Source: Congeria kusceri (lineage: Eukaryota; Mollusca; Bivalvia; Myida; Dreissenidae). Taken from it: 64,000 bases of DNA. A model generated the notes under the pieces. That model was not told the DNA's origin. It worked only from the letters and a program-made list of their open reading frames with translations, and made no database searches. Made by a program: the position numbers and the translations under genes. This document shows, piece by piece, positions 58,401 through 64,000 of the stretch (positions are counted from its first letter, which is position 1; each line of letters begins with the position of its first letter). The stretch is from assembly GCA_027627225.1 (NCBI GenBank), contig JAPFQT010000079.1, positions 823,501-887,500 of the forward strand, written 5' to 3'.

Positions 58401-59432
58401 GTGATTTGGAAATAACTATACATGTATAATGACTTTTATAATTAACATTGCTTCATAACATTATATTCAATCAATAAACCTCAAATTGTTGTATTTGAAA
58501 TTTGAGAAATTTCCTTATTTATGTTTATAAAATTATAAAATTAACCACATTTACTGGCTTTTATAACCGGTGAAGAAGAACTAGATAGAAAAGTTGCAAT
58601 CCCATTTGTTTTGAAACATTACTTTCTTGTAGTAAAATGTTACAAACGTAACTACAGTCACAATATTGTACGTGCACATGTATGAAATATGTCAGCTCGT
58701 GTCAATTTCACTAATATGTCAATATATTGTAATCACGTATACATGTATAGGAAATCCATTATTACTGCATATAGTTACATCAGTTGACACATTCATGTGT
58801 ACACGTTCATTGTACCGTGTAATTGTTTCCATCCGTGTAATTGTGGTAGACTTCAATTCTAACTCACCAGTCAACGTGTCAAACTTGTAGGCAATAAACT
58901 GATACAGAACCTTCCTGTCACACTAAAATATTTATTATTATTGGATTTTATGCAGATCTTTAAGACGCGTAATTGTCTGTTTAACGACGCATTAATAATA
59001 CGATGTCACTGCAGTTTGTGTATTAACATTATTAAACATTTAAAGTAATTTAATATCTTGATGTGACTCTGTTTTGCAGTATGGAAGTGTGCTGTGAGTC
59101 CCACTGGGGATCGGTTATACTTCACCAACCGCTCCCAGCACAAGCTCCTCACCCTGGCCAGGGATGGGTCAGTACTCTCTACATTGGAGGACCCTGAACT
59201 ACGAGACCCAGAGGCTGTACATGTGACACCTGCAGGCCAGGTGTTGGTCTGTGGATGGGGGTCCCAGACTATCATACAGGTGGACAGGGAGGGCAGGAAG
59301 AAGCTGGCCACTCTGGCTACACGCAGGGATGGAGTGGGGGTCCCACAGTCAGTCTGCTACAACAGGCACACAGCCTCCGTCATTGTGGGACAATGGAACA
59401 ACAACAACATCCTGGTGTTCAAAGTGCAATAG
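52427..59432 (+). CDS. RING-less TRIM-like protein: two B-boxes, coiled coil, NHL-like propeller
   Basis: Exons are 52427-52761, 57137-58152 and 59080-59432; together 1704 nt, or 567 codons plus stop. Junctions are CACAG|GTATCT to TTTCAG|ACAG and ACAG|GTTAGA to TTGCAG|TATGG, with matching phases. The ATG sits in AAAATGGCG. B-box 1 spans residues 20-59 (C20, C24, C37, C40, C45, C48, H52, H59). B-box 2 spans 83-114 (C83, H86, C95, H98, C103, C106, H111, C114), and its last residues come from exon 2. A coiled coil follows at roughly 125-235. From about 320 on, repeated blades such as GICVLPDGQILVVD and AVSPTGDRLYFTN indicate a beta-propeller. Molluscs have large TRIM-like families in this form. 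Without the RING it should lack intrinsic ubiquitin-ligase activity and may act as an adaptor. Intron 1 (4375 bp) is full of repeats; intron 2 is 927 bp. Confidence 0.85.
53255..54056 (+). repeat. GAGCTTATGCCATGGCGG family with ~140-bp units, in intron 1
   Basis: The head GGCCAACGAGCTTATGCC, ATGGCGGTTCGTCC and a GTGTGTGCG run lead to about four degenerate units with GAAATGTTCCTTGGGTGG and AAACATGGCCGCC. The right end is cut by an AGCTCGACTTT head at 54057. No 3' terminus remains. Confidence 0.7.
54057..54474 (+). repeat. AGCTCGACTTT family head and two ~185-bp units, in intron 1
   Basis: The head AGCTCGACTTTCCGAAGATA is followed by GCAAGCTTATCTACTCGCC. Two units have CGGTAAGCTGGTTTCTCAG, GAGGGATTTCATTCAAACTT and TTATGGGCCTTT. 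It resumes at 55388-55430 after an insertion. Confidence 0.65.
54475..55378. mobile_element. TIR element with 8-9 bp target duplication, ~900 bp
   Basis: CATATAAGC lies on both sides (54466-54474 and 55379-55387). The ends are ATACATG and CATGTATG, inverses of 7-8 bp. Removing the insert restores the AGCTCGACTTT-family unit (ACATATAAGC then TATATGGACAGG). Inside are CCGGGAC words in both orientations near the ends. The duplication length fits hAT (8) or Mutator-like (9). No coding frame is convincing. Confidence 0.65.
55431..56525 (+). mobile_element. Array of ~140-bp units ending in the TGGAATTTCCA hairpin, in intron 1
   Basis: About eight units of the GATTGCATATGGGGTGGGTG/GTCAAGGTCACTGTTACT type. 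The 3' end has GCATTCCGTTAGAAAA, then TGGAATTTCCA (56502-56512) and TGTTTCTTGTTT. The left end lacks the AACCAAATTTTT head and abuts the AGCTCGACTTT-family unit. Confidence 0.75.
56526..56594 (+). mobile_element. Solo 3' end of the GCTGTC-hairpin family
   Basis: TAACTCTGACAAGCAC and TCTATCGCGCTGT match the end of the 49835-50862 element. The stem GCTGT/ACAGC (56573-56587) and TCTTGTT (56588-56594) are intact. Only the last 70 bp of the family is present. Confidence 0.7.
56730..56992. mobile_element. Foldback MITE, complete copy, in intron 1
   Basis: Terminal inverted repeats of more than 50 bp start ATATGAGGCATGTCGTGG on the left and, inverted, ATATGTGGCGTGTCGTCG on the right. Two internal near-perfect palindromes are centred at about 56806 (GATTAGCCTGTGC arms) and 56919. 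TA on each side is a possible target duplication. It ends 145 bp before exon 2 of the TRIM-like gene. Confidence 0.85.
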
Positions 59433-60084
59433 CTTACTTTTACATGTATCAGACATTTGTATAATAACAAATATGGTTATCTTAAAATGACATTATGTAT
59501 TTATATTGAAACTGATGTATTGTGTAATGTATTATGTTTCATATTTATGTATTGTGTATTGTGTTATGTTTCAAAACACAATTGTGGTTTAGGATCTACA
59601 ATATGTTTGTGTAAACAATATTTTTATCTTAAAATGACAGTGTATTTTTGGACATTGTGAATTATATTCTACTGTCTGTGTCTTACATAATTGCTATTGC
59701 ATTTTACATAACTTAACACGTTAACATATACTGTATGCCAAAATGACAAAAACTATTTTTGTTTAGAAGTTAATGTTTGTACATAAATATACATGTACAT
59801 GACACTTGCTATTTTTAGACTGACTGTCATTTCTACATACATGATAGAAATTTATTTGATCAATTACTTGAAAACATGACACTGTATTGTTGTATAAATA
59901 CTTGTATTTGAACTATTAAAAATTAAGAATAGCTGAGAATTTTTGCAGTGATTTAGCTATATGATTCATATTAATATATTATATTCATTGTATATTGCCT
60001 TTTCTCATGTTCATGCCTGTTTGTACATTTCTTTTCCTATGAATTTTCTGTTCTATATAAATGATGTATGTTTATCTTGTATAA

Positions 60085-60090
60085 AATAAA
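60085..60090 (+). promoter_or_regulatory. Likely polyadenylation signal of the TRIM-like gene
   Basis: AATAAA lies about 650 bases past the stop codon, just before the next array element. The region between is AT-rich and holds no other feature. Confidence 0.35.
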
Positions 60091-60150
60091 TTTAATCATT
60101 TACGTAATATGCATTGTTGACGTCATTATGTGATTATTGTTCTATTGTTA

Positions 60151-63100
60151 TTTTTAGCTCACCTGAGCACAACGTGCTTATGGTGGGCTTTTGTGATTGC
60201 CTTTTGTTTGTCATGCGTCGTGTGTCGTCAACATTTTCCTAGAGGCCACATTTATTGGCCAAATCTTCATGAAACTTGGCCAGAACATTTGTCCCAATGA
60301 TATCTTAGCCAAGGTTGAGACTGGGTCATGTGGGGTCATAAACTAGCTCACTAGGTCAAATTGAAAAAAAAGTTTGTGAACACATATTTTTTGCCCAATC
60401 AACATGAAACTTGCTCAGAACATTTGTTCTAATGATATCTTGGCCGAGTTCGAAAATGGCTCCGGTGCATTGAAAAACATGGCCTCCAGGGGGTGGGGCA
60501 GTTTTCCTTATATAGCTTTAGAAAAAGCTTGTGAACACTCTAGAAGTGACATTTTTTAACCAATCCTCACGAAACTTGCACAGAATATTCATTCTTATGA
60601 TATCTCGGCCGAGTTGGAAAATGGTTCCGCTCCATTGAAAAACATGGCTGCCAGGGGGCGGGGCAGTTTTCCTTATATGGCTATAGAAAAAAGCTTGTGA
60701 ATACTCCAGAAGTCACATTTTTTGCCCAATCAACATGAAACTTGCTCAGAACATTTTTTCTTATGATATCTCAGCCGAGTTCGAAAATTGTTCCTGTCCG
60801 TTGAAAAACATGGCTGCCACAGGGTGGGGCAGTTTTCCTTATATGGCTATATTGAAAACTTTGACAAGCTTGTGAACACTCTAGAGGCCACATTTATTGC
60901 TCAATCTTCATGAAACTTGCCCAGAACATTTGTCCGAATGATTTCTCAGTTGAATTCGAAACTTGGTCATGTGGGTTCAAAAACTAGGTCACTAGGTCAA
61001 ATTGAAGAAAAAGCTTGTGAACACTCTAGAAATCACATTTTTTGCCCAATCAACATGAAATTTGCTCAGAATATTTGTTCTTATGATATCTCTGTCGCTT
61101 TCGAAAATGTTCCGCTCCGTTGAAAAACATGGCCACCAGGGGGCGGAGCAGTTTTCCTTATATGGCTATAGAAAAAGTTTGTTAACACTCTAGAAGTCAC
61201 ATTTTTTGCCCAATCAACATAAAACTTGCTCAGAACATTTGTTCTTATGATATCTTATCCGAGTTCGAAAAGCGTTCCTCTCTGTTTAAAAAAACATGGC
61301 TGCCAGGGGGCGGGGCAGTTTTCATTATATAGCTAGCTATATTGAACATTAAAAAGCTTGTGAACACTCTAAGGGCCACATTTATTGTCCAGTCTTCTTG
61401 AAACTTGCCCAGAACATTTGTCCCTATGATATCTCGAAGGAGTTCGAAAGTGGGTCATGTGGGGTCAAAACCTAGGTCAATATTCAACTTGAAGAAAAAG
61501 CTTGTGAACACTCTAAAAGTCACATTTTTTAGCCCAATGAACATGAACGTTGCTCAGAACATTTGTTCTTGTGATATCTAGGCCAGATTCGAAAATAGTT
61601 CCGCTCCATTGAAAAACATGGCTGCCAGGGGGCGGGGCAGTTTTCCTATAGAAAAAGATTGTGAACGCTCCAAAAGTCACATTTTTTGCCCAATCAACAT
61701 GAAACTTGTTCAGAACATTTGTTCTTATGATATCTCAGCCGAGTTCGAAAACAGTTCCACTCCGTTGAAAAACATGGCTGCCACGGGGCGGGGCAGTTTT
61801 CCTTATATGGCTCTATTGAAAACTTTAAAAAGTTTGTGAACACTCTAGAGGCCACATTTATTGCCCAATCTTCATGAAACTTGCTCAGAACATTTGTCCC
61901 AATGATGTCTCGAATGAGTTTGAAACTGTTTCATGTGGGGTCAAAAACTAGGTCACTAGGTCAAATTGAAGAAAAGCTTGTGAACACTCTAGAAGTCACA
62001 TTTATAGCCCAATGAACATTAAACTTGCTCAGAATATTTGTTCTTATGATATCTAGGCCAAATTCGAAAATGGTTCCGCTCCGTTGAAAAACATGGCCGC
62101 CAGAGGGCGAGGCAGTTTTCCTTTTAGGGCTATAGAAAAAGCTTGTGAATGCTCCAAAAGTCACATTTTTTGCCCAGTCAACATGAAATTTGCTCAGAAC
62201 ATTTGGTCTTATGATATCTTGGCTGAATTCGAGAGTGGTTTTGCTACGTTGAAAATAAACGGTTGCCAGGGAACGAGGCAGTTTTCCTTATATGGCTATA
62301 TTGAAAACGTTTAAAAGCTTGTGGACACTCTAGAGGCCACATTAATTGCCCAATCTTCATGAAACCTGCCCAGAACATTTGTTCTAATAATATCTCGAAC
62401 GAGTTTGAAACTTGGTCATGGGGGGTCAAAAACAAGATCACTAGGTCATATTAAATAAAAAGCTTGTGAACACCCTAGAAGTCATATTTTTTACCCCAAT
62501 CTTCTTAAAACTTACTTAGAACATTTATTTGTTTGAATAATATCTCAAACAAGTTTGAAACTGTGTCACCTAGGGTCAAAACCTAGGACACCAGGATGAT
62601 ATCTCAGATAAGTTTGAAACTGGGTCAGGTGGGGTTAAAAACTAGGTCCCCAGGCCCAATTGAAGAAAAAAGTATGTGAACACTCAGGAGACCACATTAA
62701 TAGCCCAATCATCATGGAACTTGCTTAGAACATTTGTCCCAATGATATCTCAGATGGGTTCAAAACTGGGTCACTTGGGGTCGAAAACTAGGTAACGAGG
62801 GCAAATTGAAGAAAAAACCTGTGAACACTAGAAATCAAATTGTTTGCCCAATCTTCTTGAAACTTGTTCATAACATTTATTTCAATGTTATCTCAGATGA
62901 GTTTGAAATTAGGTCATGTGGGGTAAAAAATTAGGTCACCATGCCAAATTAAAGAAAAAGCTTGTGAACACTCTAGAGGCCACATTTAAAGGCCAATAAT
63001 CACAAAATTTGCTTAGAACATTTGTCGCAATGATATCTGCAACAATTTCGAAACCAGGTGACATGGGGTAAAAGCTAGGTCACCAGGTCAAATTGAAAAA

Positions 63101-63218
63101 AAAGCTTTTGAACACTCTAGAGGCCAAATTTTTGGCTGAATCTTCATGAAACCTGCTCAAAACAGTTAAGTTCCTTAGCCCATCAGGTGAGCGATCTAGG
63201 GCTTTGTGGCTCTCTTGT
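60151..63218 (+). mobile_element. AGCTCACCTGAG array element, complete, 3.07 kb
   Basis: The left end is TTTTTAGCTCACCTGAGC, and the inverse CAGGTGAGC is at 63184-63192. It is followed by a degenerate stem (AGGGC...GGCTCT) and CTCTTGT. The core has about nine units of 300-400 bp with subunits TGTGAACACTCTAGA, GCCCAATCAACATGAAACTT, TGCTCAGAACATTTGT, TATGATATCTCGGCCGAGTT and GAAAAACATGGCTGCC. Perfect AGGTCA direct repeats spaced by two bases are at 60986-60999, 61950-61963 and 63077-63090. No coding frame is convincing. Confidence 0.8.
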
Positions 63219-63624
63219 TAATATTTGTTATCTGTTATCTAAAATAGAAACATTTTTTATAGTTTGAGTGTGAATAAAACTTCGATTATTTCACCTTTGT
63301 CTTTGATGTTATTCATAAACATTGAAAACACATATGTGATAACTGCTATATTGTGGTTTGACAAGGTATTAATATTCAGATAATGATTACATTAAAGGGA
63401 ACTGTTCACAGAGTGACGAATTGAAAATTGTTCAACTTTTGACACCAATTCCGAAAATAAAAGAACAGTGTATACAAAGAAGCAAAATAACGCTATGGAC
63501 CTAGAAATATACTGTCAAAACGTTTTAGTTTAAACAATGGAATTAATACGAGTGTTTCTGTTAATTTTGTGGAAATTGTTGACAACATGTAAAACACTTA
63601 CCTAAATAAGTAATAAAGTCGAAA
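63219..63624. other. Unique spacer, no feature seen
   Basis: AT-rich sequence between the two AGCTCACCTGAG elements. I see nothing to annotate in it. Confidence 0.45.
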
Positions 63625-63690
63625 TGACCAAGTGGTTAAGATGATAGCCTTTTAATCCGGAGGTCCCGGGTTCAAATCCGGGTGAGACCA
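63625..63690 (+). pseudogene. tRNA-like relic
   Basis: It has an A-box-like TGACCAAGTGGTTAAG and a B box GGTTCAAATCC, with the T stem CCCGG/CCGGG. The acceptor stem does not pair (GTCGAAA against TGAGACC), and the anticodon stem around CTTTTAA is broken. The following T run belongs to the next element's head. It is a decayed tRNA or SINE head rather than a working gene. Confidence 0.5.
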
Positions 63691-63691
63691 A

Positions 63692-64000
63692 TTTTTTAGC
63701 TCACCTGAGCACAACATGCACATGGTGAGCTTTTGTGATCGCCTTTTGACGGTAGTGCGCCGTGAATCGTTCGTCGTTCGTTGTCAACATTAACCTTGTG
63801 AACACTCTAAGAGTCTACATTTGTTGCCCAATCTTCATGAAACTTGCTTAGAACATTTGTCCCAAAGATATCTTGGACGATTTCATAACTGGGTCATGTG
63901 GAGTCAAAAACTAGATCACTAGGTCAAATTGAAGAAAAAGCTTGTGAATCTCGGACGAGCTCACTAGGGCAAATTGAAGAAAAAGCTTGTGAATACTCTC
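63692..64000 (+). mobile_element. AGCTCACCTGAG array element, 5' part (runs off the right edge)
   Basis: The head TTTTTTAGCTCACCTGAGC and CATGGTGAGCTTTTGTGATC lead into the first core unit (CAATCTTCATGAAACTTGC, GGTCACTAGGTC). It matches 60151 onward. Confidence 0.8.

Noticed and set aside
63625..63690. Functional tRNA gene
   Set aside because: Acceptor and anticodon stems do not pair, and the apparent terminator T-run belongs to the next element head.
1..64000. CRISPR array or prokaryotic operon
   Set aside because: Tandem units are contiguous or variable without spacer/repeat alternation, and genes have spliceosomal introns. The window is eukaryotic.

Overview
This is nuclear DNA of an animal, most likely a bivalve mollusc. 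It is AT-rich and gene-poor, its genes have short GT-AG exons, and it is packed with tandem-repeat arrays in short non-autonomous mobile elements. Motifs familiar from bivalve genomes recur: heads starting TTTTTAGCTCACCTGAG, TATGCCCCC heads followed by CCGTCCGTC runs, and a foldback element with GATTAGCCTGTGC. From memory the last of these is common in dreissenid mussels, so my best guess is Dreissena, but only as a guess.

Two host genes can be modelled with consistent splice phases. A six-exon gene on the minus strand (11684 to 8538) encodes a 267-residue protein with a C-terminal BEN-like domain. A three-exon gene on the plus strand (52427 to 59432) encodes a 567-residue RING-less TRIM-like protein: two B-boxes, a coiled coil and an NHL-like beta-propeller. 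A third coding locus is a decayed piggyBac transposase inside an element (25109-27370) whose 12-bp inverted ends and TTAA target duplications are still perfect.

Layout: 1-2700 is one copy of a direct segmental duplication whose second copy is at 17720-20690. 4321-8040 holds several repeat families in series. 8345-11700 is the BEN-like gene. 13015-17200 is a pile of element fragments, including a hAT-like element and an oriented 1.2-kb element. 20797-22705 is an array with a small hAT-like insertion. 25109-28752 has piggyBac followed by another array element. 30059-30958 is a pogo-like element. 32571-37100 has a perfect tandem duplication, an inverted minisatellite pair and a 0.9-kb trinucleotide array in the loop. 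38045-46415 is a nest of array elements, with a paralogous empty site. 47806-51600 is further repeats and a SINE. 52171-60090 is the TRIM-like gene with a repeat-filled first intron. 60151-64000 is one complete and one partial element of the AGCTCACCTGAG family plus a tRNA-like relic.

The most interesting signal is that array elements with unrelated cores share one layout: a subterminal inverted repeat at both ends, a tandem-repeat core, and a 3' end made of a short hairpin followed within a few bases by (C/T)TCTTGT(T). A filled site and its empty paralog place one insertion between two T residues with no target duplication. This fits Helentron-type rolling-circle non-autonomous elements. Several cores are also rich in nuclear-receptor half-sites, including perfect AGGTCA direct repeats spaced by 1 or 2 bases.
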